Positions 28,388 through 40,647 of a DNA stretch of 64,000 nucleotides are shown in pieces (within the stretch, counting starts at the first letter, position 1; each line of letters opens with the position of its first letter). The notes below the pieces were generated by a model. That model saw nothing but the letters and a program-made list of their open reading frames with translations, was not told the origin of the DNA and searched no databases. The stretch covers positions 9,125,366-9,189,365 of the forward strand of contig CM024170.1 of assembly GCA_013433145.1 (NCBI GenBank). Reading direction: 5' to 3'. Origin of the DNA: Ascaris suum. Taxonomy: Eukaryota > Nematoda > Chromadorea > Rhabditida > Ascarididae. Position numbers and translations under genes: made by a program.

Positions 28388-31300
28388 CGCGCACGAGAAC
28401 TCCTTTCCTTTGCGCTTCTCGATCTCTTTATTTCTTGACCTTTTGAATGCTTTACCCCTCTCTCTCCTTCTCTTTCGCTCACATACACGAACACATTCAG
28501 TCATGTCGAATCGTCATTATTCAGCGGACAAATAAATACGAAATTATCGGTGGTATGACAGATTAAAGTTTGAATTGCACGATGTTCCTCGTCATCATTT
28601 CTGCATTTTCTGAATAAGTTTGCATTCATTGCGAATTCACTTGCAGCCCAGCGCATTTGACCAGTCATTGGCCAAAGTAACTATTGTTCGGCAGCCCTCA
28701 CTGCTGAGCAGCCATTACGAAAATCCACGTTCCTTCGAATTTGCTATTTTTGCACTCCCGGAATTTTGAACGTGTAACTAAAATTGGCATTTTTTGCGAC
28801 AGAAATATGCCCCATTTAATAAAAGCTGTCATCCAAGTGCTGCAATTTAGATTTTTTCCAGAAATATCCTATGACGGCAATTTGACTAAAGTAAAGGATC
28901 TTTGAGTGGCAGTCAACTCTTTTTGCATCTTTGTTGAATTGGATAGCGAGAATATTGTCAGAGTAAACTTGTAATGAAGCATTGACGAAATTAATCGGTG
29001 TTTGCAAATCGCACTGCACAAGAAATCCATAGAATCCGAGTTCGAATAGACGTCGAATTTTAATAGCAGTTCCATTGGCAAACCTCGCGAAACTCACCGG
29101 AGCAACGAGCTCGGCTGTGAAGAACCTCACGCGACAACACCACGAGACGGCAAGAAAAATACACTGGTTAGCTAGCGGGACCGTAGCCTATCTATGTCCT
29201 CTGCTACGGCCCCTAAGGCAAACCACTGTCCACAAATGCAGAGGTCACCAAAAATTGTGTGCAAAACAACTTGTCACCATCGTCACAGAGATCACAAGAA
29301 CCCATTTGATCATAACAAATCACTCTTAGCACTAAACTTGTGGAATTCTAAGCACATAATTTGCGTCATAATTTAACCAAAGATTCCTTATTCAAATAAA
29401 GTGTGTTAGATTCCGAAGAGGCCACACACATTAAGGAGCTGAAAAAAACTGCACTAATTTTACATCAACTTAATTTTAATTTTGCACTGATATGGTCGCA
29501 AGAATCCCGCGAATTCTTTGTGGAAAATTTCTGCTAGCTATCGGGCTAATTAAAGCATGAAACACCGTTTTGGAGATTTATTATTTTTTGGAGATTTCAT
29601 GAGACTAAATGGTCGCATGAAGGGAATCACCTCTCGCTAGCTTCTGTGGCGACTTCTCCCTCTGCTTATGATTTTCATTTATTTATTTATTTATTTATTA
29701 ATAGAGGATACCGAAGAGTCAGTCGTTTCAAAACATTTTTTCGGCATGGGAATTTTTTAAAGCTTCGCGATTTAACTCGGAAAGCACGCTATGGATTTTA
29801 TGGAGTTCTTTTGTTGTCATACAACAAATGGATTTCGACGAAAAACTCATCTCTGATATGGATTTCTTTCATGGAAGGCGATATTTGTGTTGTCGTACAA
29901 CCTTGGCTACTTCTTTTTTCCCCCTTCCACCACCCTCCCCTTGATTAGCTAAGCAACTACTCTGCAGAAATGCACGGCTAGAACTCATGTGGAAACCACA
30001 AAATTCCATTTGTACTCTTCTTATATCAGCAAATATGCAGAACGTTGAATTGGGGATGAATATATGGAGCAGCGAGCTTACATTCGGTGATGGGAACGAT
30101 CCCACTTGAATGCTTTTGCGAAAAGATTATTGTTTGCTGAGTGTGTCTTCAACACATTTCATTTCCCTTCTGCCATCTCTTTTTATTGAGAAAAATTTTG
30201 TTTTATGAGTTATCTATAAAACATTATGTCGCAGAAGTTGCTAGTTCAACTTCTCACTCCACTGTGCAAGCGATATGCATTTTTTGGATACTATCTCAAT
30301 TTTTGCATTGCTCTGGTAATTAAAAGTATGAGTTAGTGTTGAGTGTTACGAGCATATAACCCATGGTTGTCGATGAGGCTCCGATGATGAAGGTGAAAGA
30401 GGGATGCTAATGTAGAAGGCCTAGGAATGTAAGGGTGAAATGCGTGCCGTTTGCACATCTGGCTACATGCTTATGTAGTAAGCACCAAACACTTACTGCA
30501 TCAAGTCGACGGGTTTCTTCTCATTCCAGTAATAAAAAAGTCAGCATTACGGCATCAGATTCTGATTTCTACGTCTTCTCTAATTTAGAGTTCCCATTAT
30601 AATGCCGTGTTTTAAGGTTTTATTTGTTAATTAGTTCAAACTTGGCACAGAGTACAATGCAATTAGTTCATGCAAATTAATGACGATTAGTTCGCTGAAT
30701 GCGACACTTGAAAGCTATTACTTATCGCTGAGGAACGTGTGATCGTCAACTGAGACCGAAACTGTGAAACACGTTTCAAAGTTCTTCTCATCAAAAGAAA
30801 AGTCTGCAATTTATCGTATTTGAATTATTGAACTAAAAAAGTTCTCTCAAAAGAGCTGAACAGCACTCGATGTTTATATTAGCTATAAGTTTTGCTCTTG
30901 TGGGGGGCGACGAAATCGCTTGCTTAAGAATATCGAGTTTCACGGGGATTTTAAATGTGACTTTCGTGTTCCGCACATCAAGACCACAAATTGATCGCTG
31001 TAACAAAAGGGGTTCAGAATTGACAGATGAATGATATTTCCTATTGTTTTTGCTGTCTAGCGATTAAAAAATTTGCAAAAAATGAGAATTAAGCTGTATA
31101 AATCAAACGGATATTGCAGGCGGATGGCAACGTGTTGGGCTGTGTTGCAGCTGTACAGCTGCGCATTCGAAAGGTGAATATTGATTGCGTGAAGGAAAAA
31201 AAGGAGTATAATGAGCTTAGTTTTGACCAGTTTATTAATGATTAATGATTAATCTCCAAATGGTTTTATTCCGTCGAGAATTTTATTGGGCAATTCTGCG

Positions 31301-32279
31301 AATTTTTGATCACTTATAGTGCACTAAATATGCACATTTTATAATATATGCCTCCTCTTCTAACACTGCTATGTTACATAATAATCGACGACGCATATCT
31401 TGTACAAACAAATGCGTTCATCATTTGCGAAAATAATTGCATCTTCAGGAGAACTGTATTCATTGCAAATGGTGCAATAAAACGTAGTTGTGCATTTCTT
31501 GCGCATTTTATATTGCATACATGTGTAGTTGTGATTGCGGTTTTGCATATAATTAGCAAAAAGATTTTGCAATTTTCTAGCGACTAATGTGATCAATTGC
31601 GCAATGTGATCAATCAGTTGTATCATATCATGGCTCTTGTTTAGCAATAACAATATTTCATTGCTTTAGAGTGTTGCAATAAAATTACGATTCCATACGC
31701 GTAAGTCTTCTCTAAATGATGTTCCCGATAGTTTCCATTTTGTAAAGCACATTCAGCTTATTCAACGCATTTTAAGTACTAACAAGAGAACATGAGCAAC
31801 CCTGATTTATTCACAAGCTAGCAGGTAGCCTGATTATCTGAGGATGTGGTTTGTCTGATTTATTTGCAATTTGCATGCTTTATTTGATTTTTTGGTCATT
31901 TTAGAAACTATTTGATTAACTCAGTGGAATGAGAAAGCATTTGTCGTGCCTGTTTTTGTGGCATGCTTCTGCACTTGTTTCATTAAAGTACGAGGCCTCT
32001 TTATTTACCAGTTGAAGAATTTGTTCATCACTCAGGTCAACTCATTGTTCGCGGAAGTAACGAATTTACGTGTGATTTCGTTGTTGGCACATAACACATG
32101 CAAATTTAGCACTTAATATCTCGCTGAAAAGTCGATTCGTCAGCGATCCAAGCACAATGAAAATGTGAATTTCATTGCATATTTATTAAGATGGTCAACA
32201 TTACGCAACGCAGAAAAAAGCTGCTGTCATTCGACAGCGCATCAAAGATCAGTCAGTCATGCGAGATGCCGGCAAAAGA
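28388..32279. other. Intergenic with ambiguous frames
   Basis: At 28816-29330 a GC-richer patch has open frames on both strands; the minus strand carries a strong donor (CTCCG|GTGAGTTT, at about 29092). At 31369-31653 a minus frame of 85-94 codons contains a Cys pattern C-x5-C-x2-C-x19-C-x3-C (from KKCTTTFYCTICNEY) that hints at a metal-binding fold, while a plus ATG frame of 79 codons (31348-31587) overlaps it. An ATTT tetranucleotide run lies at 29676-29700. Nothing firm. Confidence 0.2.
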
Positions 32280-32290
32280 TTTTCAGCAAC

Positions 32291-32521
32291 ATGAAATTTG
32301 ATCTCTTTCGAGCGGAAAATTTCGTCGTTGCCACATCAAATTTTGCGATGTTATGGTCTATCGGAGCGATCGCCATAATATCTTGCGTTCTCGTATTTCC
32401 TTCGACTTATCAACTTTACGATGGGAATTATGAGCTTGAATTTTATGTCCTCTCGTATGAGCCGCAGGCTGGAGCTCAGCATATCCATCATTTCAAAGGA
32501 TCCTTTCGACCATATTACTAG
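32291..32521 (+). CDS. Membrane-anchored protein N-terminus, possibly cuticle-collagen type
   Basis: The acceptor AAAAGATTTTCAG ends at 32286, 4 nt before the ATG, the classical layout of a trans-spliced nematode gene start. The protein begins MKFDLFRAENFVVATSNFAM, then a single hydrophobic segment (LWSIGAIAIISCVLVFP, residues about 21-37), then STYQLYDGNYELEFYVLS. An N-terminal signal-anchor ending in Pro-x-x-Tyr, followed by an acidic stretch and F-x-V-L, is similar to the N-terminal domain of nematode cuticle collagens, which are secreted and cross-linked into the cuticle. I see no Gly-X-Y repeats nearby. The frame either ends at 76 residues or is left at a donor TCTC|GTATGA (about 32454) toward an unseen exon. 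The collagen link is inference; the gene start is better supported. Confidence 0.4.
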   Translation: MKFDLFRAENFVVATSNFAMLWSIGAIAIISCVLVFPSTYQLYDGNYELEFYVLSYEPQAGAQHIHHFKGSFRPYY

Positions 32522-35500
32522 CAAAGAAATTTGCAAAAACTTTTCAATCCCATCGGCACGTTTCGTGCTTTTTTCGGAAATCCGAAAGAGCGATTTTTAT
32601 TGAGGGCGACAGACATCGCTATTGGTTTACTCGTTCGTCGTACTAGTAGCCTAACACTGTCTTCATATTAGGCACTATACAGGACGCAGATCTAACTACG
32701 AGCTTTTTAGCCGGCACCTTGCTGAGAAAGCCTGGTGCTTCAGGAACTAGTCATAGTCTACGAGCTTTATTATTCCACGTGTATTGCCCCCTGTCCCGAA
32801 TTTCACTTCATTTTGCCACTAATTTTCGATTATAATTGATTCGATTCAGTGAAGATAGCACAGCGAAAAATAAAACCAATATACAAAACTTGCATTTTTT
32901 GCAAAAGATAATCATTCTATTTTTTGAATATTTTAAAATGGAATTGATTGCATTCACTATGAATGAAGAAACTCAAAGAATTGCGAATCATTTCATTGTC
33001 TCAATATAAATAACAATTTCAACTTGTTAATTTTTCTCCGAGGCTTTCATTTTAACTAATGTGTCATGTGGTATTACCATTCGATCGGTTGAGCTTATGA
33101 ACCAGATGCACTGAAGAAAATAGTGCGAATTTTTCAACTTTTTTAAAAGAACCTGTATAATACAACTGCTGCAGTTGAATCATACAGGCTGGAGGGAAAA
33201 AATTTAAAGATTAAGGCCATTATGTTCAAGGCAGCAAATTCAGGCGTGAACGGATGAGCAACGGAAGTTGTCAATTCATTGGTGCTTAACTCCAGATTTT
33301 CTCGCAGGATGCATGTCGCTGCAACTGTAAATCATTTATTTTAGAGGATATTTCACATCTCTTTTATTTTCTTTCCTCCTTAAATCTTTATTCCTTATTC
33401 GTAGATGGTACTCGTGCATATTTAATAATCAAGTAGCGCAACTTCGCTGAGAACCAAGCAGAACGTGGAACGGATTGAATTAATCTACGCACTTTTATGC
33501 ATTGAATGAGTGCTAAGCTTCTTTTTGAGCTTAGCATTGATGGTGGGAATGCATTGCTTTCTTATTTACCAACGCTGATTGCTCTAATGTATTCACTTGA
33601 GCAAATACACTCCTCTAGAATAACTGTTGCGATATGCACACTTTTAGAATCAAGGAGCCCTTTACCCGTTAGCTGAACACAAAAAAAAATCTCTTTTCTT
33701 CCCAACACCTGATCAAAGTGCAGATTTTGTGACATAGTGAATTGTTTGTAATTATTCTATATGATCATAAGGAGATGAAGGCAAATAGAGAAGGATGTGG
33801 AAATCTCAAATAGATAGTATGTAATAAAAAGAAGGCAAGTATTGTGCGAATTTTTCAACGACTTCCGTAGAACGAAATTTCCATTATATCCTTCTCCTTC
33901 GCTTATCAAAGAGCTGCGTTCGTCACTACTTTTTCATGGATATGCAAATACCAAAATGCGTCTTCGAATGCTTTCGTCCACATCGACTGATGCGAACGAA
34001 ATCATCTCGTTAACTCATACTGTTGATCAGGAAAGCTACTGTAGGTTGTGACTCTAACTTCCGCTAGTACGACGGTATGTCTATAAGATCACGGAGGTTT
34101 CCACAGCAGTGATCCTGCATAAGCATAAATCTATCTATGCTCTGCAATTTTAGTGCTTGCTAGCAGCCTCGTAAAAAGCTTAAACAAGAATGTTTTCATC
34201 CTGAAGGGGCCGGAACGCTGAAGATTTCAAACCTTTTCAAAGAGAATCCAGGAACGACTTTAAAAACACAGGAGTCGCTAGCAGATTCAAATATCTTCGA
34301 CCGCGTTTGCTCGTTTCAAAATAACAAAGCTAACGACTTATTTCGCTTATCGACACAAAGGTTTTAGGTGTTCAAACTTTTTAGGTGCGACTTTTGTGCT
34401 CGCTTCGCTAACCTTCACACTTCCAAAAGATTGTTTCCATTGTGCTGAGAACTCCATCCGCTTTCTCTAAGCGCTTTCATCCCATTCAGAAGATCGTTTA
34501 CTTTTAATTCAAAAGCGATATGAAGTGATAATTTATGTGCGTCTTGGTTATTTGTCTCCTGTTTTTTCTTAGCTGCAAAATCTGTATGTGATTTCCTATA
34601 TGTGAGGCGGTACTACTTCTTAACAGCAAAAGTGTTTTAAGATCTAGTGAGCTTTATTGTCGTCAGTAAGCTTTATCGTCTCCTTTATTTGCCACCGTGA
34701 TCAATACGAGCCCAGCTGGTGCCTTCTTTGGTCTAAGGTCTGCCCAGAAACCTCAGTTGGCATTCAGAAAGAAAGAGAGGACGAATGGTTCGGCCATGCC
34801 TAAGAATGTCTTCAACGCTCGGAATCTCTCTAGGAGCTTAAACATTTTCAAGTCTACCATTACAAGCTCTCAGTAGCTTGCTTCAGCCTGGCGCATTTGG
34901 CGCCCCGCCAGTTTTTGGCAGTTTGACAGAAAATATCTACGCACGCCTTCGCGCTCACAAAGGCGTTAGTGGATTTTTGTCTGGTATTACAGGAAATCGT
35001 AAAAAGCACTCATGACACAACGCTGTGCGGCATTGCTCACCACCTGCTATTGACTTAAGATAGTCCACGCTACAGGGTTCTAGCCACAGTACTTGCTTAG
35101 TCTAGTTACCACTATATTTTGCCCATGGGAAGTGAATTTCCTGATAATTTTTTGAGAAGTGGTTTTTCGAATATGCGGAAAGGAATAGCGCTCTCATTCG
35201 GTCGGGCTTCGTCTGAAACACAAAAAAGTCAGTGTTCTCTCCGCAATGCCTATTTCCGAACTTATGGTCCACTTAATAAATCATTCTTCCTGACAGGAAA
35301 TACAGTGAACGAGCCCTTGGTAATAGTCCCCATATTTCTGATTTATTGCACATGAAATCTGTAAACACGACGAATTTTGCAGTTTTCATCTTCTATGAAT
35401 TCTATAAATTACTTCTTTAGTTAATTTTTCCGAACTAATCATCTGGTATCACCAGATATGTAATTGAGGTATTTTGGGTGAATTGGCAATCATTTTTGGT

Positions 35501-37190
35501 ACTTCCATCCACTTGAAAGCCTGATGCTAGAGATTAGCGTTAACAATTCATGCTTGACAGTTCCTATGGGGCTTATATAAGGCCAGAAAATATATGCCTA
35601 CTTATACAAGGTGCAATCATTACCATCACAGCTAGCATAAGATTGGCATACTCCTCTTCTACTTACCAGGTTGCCAGCTTTATTGCAAACAAAATTCGAC
35701 TTTGTTAGGCATTCTCGTCACACACCTGATCGATCTTAACGCATCCTTTTCGTCACAGAATTTTACCGTTCTTGCAATGAACTTTATTGGACACCAAATT
35801 CCATCGATCATTTCTGTTTGGATATTTTGTAAATTGTTCCATCACATTTCATCGGCAGATAACTGTATTTTCGCCCCAATCTGCTATAAAAATAACCGAT
35901 TTACCATTTTTCTCTTCACCGTCATCAATTGTTAGTGTTATTTTCTAATATTAACCTGTATGATTGCAGCAGAAATTTTTAGAGGTTTTTGCTTCCGCGA
36001 GACGAATGTTACCAAAGACGAGAAGGAAATGCGATCTTCGCTTTGACATAATAGTCAAAAGAAGAGAGATTCACGAGGTAGTGTTCATTTTTGTATATTT
36101 CATATAAACTTTAGCTGAAGCGATCATCGATTTCTTTGATTATTCACTCAAGATAACTATGATGAAAAACTTTTGTCCCTGCTGAACATCATTCTCATAC
36201 ATATTTGAAAAATGCTTCCACGTTCATTGTTTAAAACAGAGTGATATTGTGGTGCGAAACTGGGCAGAAATGTCGAATTGATAACGCAAAAACTTCAACC
36301 AACTTATGTGCTTAAACGTTAAAAGTTTATTGAGAAGTAGACATATTACAAAGGTTTCGATGAAAAGCTGATACGTATGTGAAGCATAAATAATGAATAA
36401 AGGCAGTTAAGGAGGATTTGGAAATATAAGAGGGCAAAGAGACAGGTAATGTGTATGATGTGATAGGAAAAGAGTAAAATCGATGAAAAATGAGCCGTAC
36501 AGATCGCGAGCAAAACATCAACAGTGCACTATAGTGGTTGAATGTACGTGAGGAATCAATCGCATCCCTGACTGATAATTCGTAAGATATAGCATCTCTG
36601 TGTAACTCTCTAGTTCTGCACCAAAAGCCTCGATCCTTCTTTGATATCACCAATGTCACACCTATACTTATTTCGTAAACCCACTTTTAACAACTGTTCG
36701 CAAAACTTCATATATTTTAGAGCAGCGCCGTTCAAAACTACAGACATCTTCGATTACCAAGAGGTATATTATAAAGTTCCAGCGATCCTGGAAGTTTCTG
36801 AAAGTCCGGGAATATTTGCTGGGCCTTCGTAACGCTTTAAACGTTTATTTATAAGACGCTTCTTTAAAAAAAGCAGCAACATATCGTTGAGTTTGGTCAC
36901 TTAACCTAAATTTTATGGCGTGCTCATGCAATGTGACAAATTTACAGTCTAAAATTCATTCTTCATGCCATCGCTTTTCTCTGCAAATATGAAAAGTAGG
37001 ATGTCACTCGATCTGGCTCCGATGTATTTCGGAATCGCAGACAGCTGAGAACGCTGTCGTTTGAAACGTGCAGAACTTCATAGAATCTCTGCTTGAATAT
37101 CGTTTATTATGTGTGCGTACCTCTCACAAAGAAACGTTTTACGATGACGAAACAGTGAACATTCCCCACATTCAGTGAACATCTGCAACA
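32522..37190. other. Intergenic tract with one GC-richer island
   Basis: Mostly AT-rich and empty. At 34690-35110 the base composition rises, and a plus frame without ATG is open for about 68 codons (34660-34870). A hairpin CTGGCG/CGCCAG with a 12 nt loop (34888-34111 reading 34888-34911) is followed by five T, which resembles a Pol III-style end, but I find no promoter boxes. An ATG frame at 35122-35355 (MGSEFPDNFLRSGFSNMRKG) is of unknown value. Confidence 0.25.
33153..33187. repeat. Near-perfect palindrome, 17 bp arms
   Basis: CTGTATAATACAACTGC and the inverted CTGTATGATTCAACTGC match at 15 of 17 positions around a single central T, with the core CAACTGC-T-GCAGTTG. Such a short centre would extrude as a cruciform; it is unlikely to be a microRNA precursor. 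Confidence 0.75.
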
Positions 37191-37490
37191 CTACTTTTGA
37201 ACTGTGGAAGTTGATTTTATTAGCTCGATATCGTATAATTTGACGCACTTCATATTTGAGTAACTCGTTGGTGTGTTCCCATCATCGGTTAGCATTTCCT
37301 CATTTTCCGCTATAACATTCAACATTTCAGCAATAAAATTCACTTTTAATTTCGATTTATTCAACTGCAACATTACAATATTTTTAATAGCTGCCCAATC
37401 GTAGATAAACAAATTCTTTCTACGCTTCACGATGAGATAGCAGTTTCCCTTTTGTTTATTAAATTGTTTGAAAAAACAATGGCAATTAAA
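37191..37490 (-). CDS. Candidate hydrophilic protein exon
   Basis: About 99 codons are open on the minus strand from 37490 down to TAG at 37191, unusually long for this AT-rich DNA. The peptide is soluble-looking and charged: LIVKRRKNLFIYDWAAIKN, then MLQLNKSKLKVNFIAEMLNV and IAENEEMLTDDGNTPTSYSN. There is no ATG until about residue 45, and an AG at the left edge (GCGCAG|TTT) could be an acceptor, though its pyrimidine tract is poor. No domain recognised. Possibly the last exon of a minus-strand gene. Confidence 0.3.
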   Translation of the reverse strand, partial: FNCHCFFKQFNKQKGNCYLIVKRRKNLFIYDWAAIKNIVMLQLNKSKLKVNFIAEMLNVIAENEEMLTDDGNTPTSYSNMKCVKLYDIELIKSTSTVQK

Positions 37491-38192
37491 CTGCGCTTAT
37501 TGCTTCATCTTCTTACGGTGGACTAACAGATGGTGCAAACGCTCTCAAGGCTATAAATTACATATTTATTATGGTTACATATGTTTGCTTATGTTGCGTA
37601 TTTCGCATATTTCAAATATTTTCATCGATATTGCTCACTATACGAATTGATTAGCCGATTAACATAAAATAGCTAAGTTGAAAAACTTTTTAAAATGCTT
37701 CTAAGGTTCGATGCAAATACTACGACGTCGATTTCTCATAGGTTTTATTTCTATGATGTTGTCAAAATGTCCATTTCTCTCTTGATATCAGAAAGGTTTA
37801 ACCACCGTTTCTCGCATAGGCTTAGCTCTATCCCCTAATGCCTCCACCTTACGAAAACTCATCGATTATCCGAAGAAAAATGTCAAAAAGATTTGCACTC
37901 TTTGTTGTTGTTGTTGTACTTAAATCTGTCTTATATCAGTATAGTGATCCAGCACAGCTATTGAATATTTCTTATTACTTAGATCAAGTTCGGAAAAGCG
38001 TCTTCGCTTAAAATGTAGGGATGATGTTCAATTTTATTCTAAAATCTACTGTTTTTCGCAGTTCTGAGTTCATCGGCTATTTCATGCTGTAAGGAGCAAG
38101 AAAAAAGATTTATATAAGATGCCGCCGACGCCCGCTGGGCTCTTTTCGTTTTGCGGCACTTTCAAGCACTGGACGCACAATTTACACCCGTG

Positions 38193-38754
38193 TTATACCG
38201 CGTTGTATAGTTCGTAGAGGCTATTTGTATTTGGGACATCGACAAAACGCTGATGAGCAAAAACGTTTGCGAGTTGGAATTTTTCCAATCGATAATCTTT
38301 CGAAAAATCTCCCGTCAAGAAATTCCTTAGAAAGAAATGAGACAAAATCCAACCCTTTTCCTGCTTCACCAGTTTGCGCATAAGCATTGCAACTGTGAGG
38401 CAGCATTCTGCAACCGATGGTTGCTCATTGTGCTCTGCCCCGGGAATCGTGATTGCCACGTTCAGTTCCTAGCTATTTGTCAGCTACAATTATTTTGCTA
38501 GCGTCATTTGTTTGAGTTTTTCGGCACATTATGCCACCTGAAACTCTTATATGTCTCACTTTGAAGTTGAAAAGTGTGTGCAGCAAAGATCGATCCAACA
38601 AAGTGGTATAGGATATTACCAATTAATAACACCATTGACGTCAGTCACACCCGAAAGATTTCAGGCACCACAGTGCTCTATCGAGTCTCAACTAAGAAAC
38701 CATAGCTGTTCATATTTAATTTCATACTTTGCATGTTTTATGACGCATATATGA
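38193..38754. other. Open frames on both strands, unassigned
   Basis: Minus 38471-38193 is open for about 92 codons without an early ATG. One stretch (ITIPGAEHNEQPSVAECCLT) loosely recalls the P-G-x-N-x3-[VA]-A-E motif of NAD-dependent 2-hydroxyacid dehydrogenases, but the Gly-rich nucleotide loop expected next is absent, and another minus frame overlaps. Plus 38551-38754 is an ATG frame of 67 codons (MSHFEVEKCVQQRSIQQSGI), hydrophilic and with Cys. Neither has splice support. Confidence 0.2.
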
Positions 38755-39635
38755 AATGAGACTAATCTAAGCGTGTTTTGTTTTCCACACTTCTCATTCA
38801 TTCATTTTTTTAAAATATGAGGAACGGAAGGGAATGTTGACATAATTGTTTTGCACCTGTAGGATTTCTTTAAACAGCGGTTAATGATCATCTGAAGGGT
38901 ATCGAATCGACGCTGTTTACAAACTTACTTCGTAAATAACTTTACGCTTATTTTCCAAAAACATTTTCACTTAATGCGTAAAAGAATATTAAAGCATCGA
39001 TGACATTGTGTGTCTCTATTATAATATGTGAATTGCTCCCTCTCTTTGATAGTCTTGAAGGTCATAATGGCGAAATATATTTATTGAAGATGTCATTCTT
39101 TATGACGATAAGTTTTTTCTTTTCTAGAGGATTCATTCGGAGAGCAAGCGGATGTCGACTAGAATGAACGATCAATTATGGAATTATAAGATGCAATTGG
39201 ATCTAGAAAATTAACCGCTACAATCTGAAAATTTGACATATCTTTAATTTTAGCAATATTAATATCTGATGGTATCCTTATTATAGGTGTTGAGTAGCTA
39301 TGAAAAATCTTTAGAGTCATCTTGACACGCCAAACTGTTATGTAACGATGATGTTGTTTTTATATTTACGAACATTTTAGCCCATTTATTTCATTACAAC
39401 TAATACTTATAGTATTGCTTCCTTATATTTCGACTTCACGGATTAAACTGTATGTTTTATGACTGTCGTTATGCTCATTAACTTTTGTATGGAGCAATTC
39501 TCCCAACTTGTTTATCAAAGGTAGTTCAGGACTTTAGCTCATCAGTGAGCGGATGACTTAAATAGGGTAGAGGAGCAGATGAAGCAATGTTTCGTGCAGA
39601 TGAGGGGTACTTAATTCGCTTTCATTTGTGCAACC

Positions 39636-39914
39636 TTATTGCACATTGTAAAATTTTTGCCCATCAGTGGGGTGATTATAAAATGCCTGGAAAGGCGTTA
39701 AGTCCATATCATTGGCGATACTTAGCAGCTTTATTGCGTTCCTTTTTTTGCAAACATCACTGAAAGCGCATTCATTTTTGAAAACCTCGCAAGAATTTTT
39801 TTTATAGGATAGAATTGAAAAGAAAAATTCCATTATTTTTTCCTTTTTGTGGAGCACGTCAGCAAAAAGCACGTCCACTTTGTATATCCAGTCATTTTTT
39901 GCACTGTCTGTCAT
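39636..39914 (-). CDS. Candidate small intronless gene, 92 aa
   Basis: ATG in a favourable context (CGCAAGATGAC) opens 92 codons to TAA. The product is hydrophilic, with a few Cys: MTDSAKNDWIYKVDVLFADV, then Lys-rich KKEKIMEFFFSILSYKKNSC, and an end NHPTDGQKFYNVQ. No signal peptide, no membrane segment, no known motif. The plus frame that overlaps its left part (39815-40012) is poly-Phe/Ser and clearly the shadow. Possible orphan gene; no poly(A) signal is close to the stop. Confidence 0.3.
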   Translation of the reverse strand: MTDSAKNDWIYKVDVLFADVLHKKEKIMEFFFSILSYKKNSCEVFKNECAFSDVCKKRNAIKLLSIANDMDLTPFQAFYNHPTDGQKFYNVQ

Positions 39915-40085
39915 CTTGCGCTATGGTGATCTCTCTTTTCATTGAATTTCAAAAAAATTCACTGCTGTTTTTTTATTTCTTTGCAAGTAATACTAGCCGA
40001 TTCATTGTATAATATTGAAAATATTTCATTCAAAGATATTACTTCATTCCCTTCCACTGTATAAGACATTCGTGGTTGGAGGTTT

Positions 40086-40100
40086 GGGGGGGGGGGGGGG
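40086..40100. repeat. Poly-G tract (15 nt)
   Basis: One of several G or C homopolymers of 9-16 nt in the window. Others are 13454-13469 (C), 42745-42753 (G), 49622-49632 (G), 61691-61704 (G), 63546-63555 (C) and 11898-11907 (G). They lie outside supported exons. Confidence 0.85.
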
Positions 40101-40444
40101 AAGAAGGGCTAAATAATTTTCTTTTTAAAGCGCAATATAATAGTCTAATATATCATCATTTTTATGTAATAATAATAATCAAAGAATAATGCGGCGTGAG
40201 AATGAGGTGGAAAACGCGGGTATTTTCAGCTGTTCACCGAAAGAGATGGGTGAATGATGAGTTACTTTCTCATTATTTACTTATTACTTCATACTATCGG
40301 CCTGACTCTTAAAAGGATGTTCGGCCTTGCTTCGCTCCTCTATCGTTGATTTGTCCCGGAAGGATTCGCAAGTTCCTTCTCTTTCCAGTCTCGATCAGGT
40401 GCTGTGTAATTTGGTAACAAGATGAGAAGTCAATGTTTTTTTTA

Positions 40445-40647
40445 TTAAGCCCCAATAAAACCAACAATAGAAGGACGGAGGGGATAACGCGACGGCAGCG
40501 GGAGGGAGGGCGGGGTGGGAGAGGAGGTCGCTTCGACAGGGTCTTCGCAGGAATAGTGCCATCCCCAGCGGCAGTGCGCACCGGCAACTCCTAACGCCCA
40601 TGGCGACTGCGCACAGCTGATGTCCCAAGATCCTTGCGCGGACGCCA
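40445..40647 (-). CDS. GC-rich island, candidate terminal exon
   Basis: A sharp GC island. On minus, the acceptor CTTTTCACATGCAG ends at 40648 and is followed by two bases and 66 codons to TAA. The peptide is Trp/Cys-containing, then Ser/Pro-rich (ISCAQSPWALGVAGAHCRWG, then SSPTPPSLPLPS). The stop overlaps an AATAAA hexamer (40446-40441). However, a second minus frame (Pro/Arg-rich then a Leu-rich segment), a third minus frame starting at an in-frame ATG, and a plus frame rich in Cys (about 40554-40680) are all open too, because the island has few TA-type stops. Coding use is likely but the frame is not fixed. Confidence 0.25.

Noticed and set aside
33842..34051. Plus frame of 69 codons
   Set aside because: No ATG at its start, no splice context; the shared GTGCGAATTTTTCAAC with 33122 is short and probably chance.
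34888..34916. Hairpin followed by T5, like an intrinsic terminator
   Set aside because: This is eukaryotic DNA; no Pol III promoter boxes are found upstream, so a terminator call is not justified.
38193..38471. Dehydrogenase-like motif on minus strand
   Set aside because: Only one loose motif; the dinucleotide-binding Gly loop is missing and another frame overlaps it.
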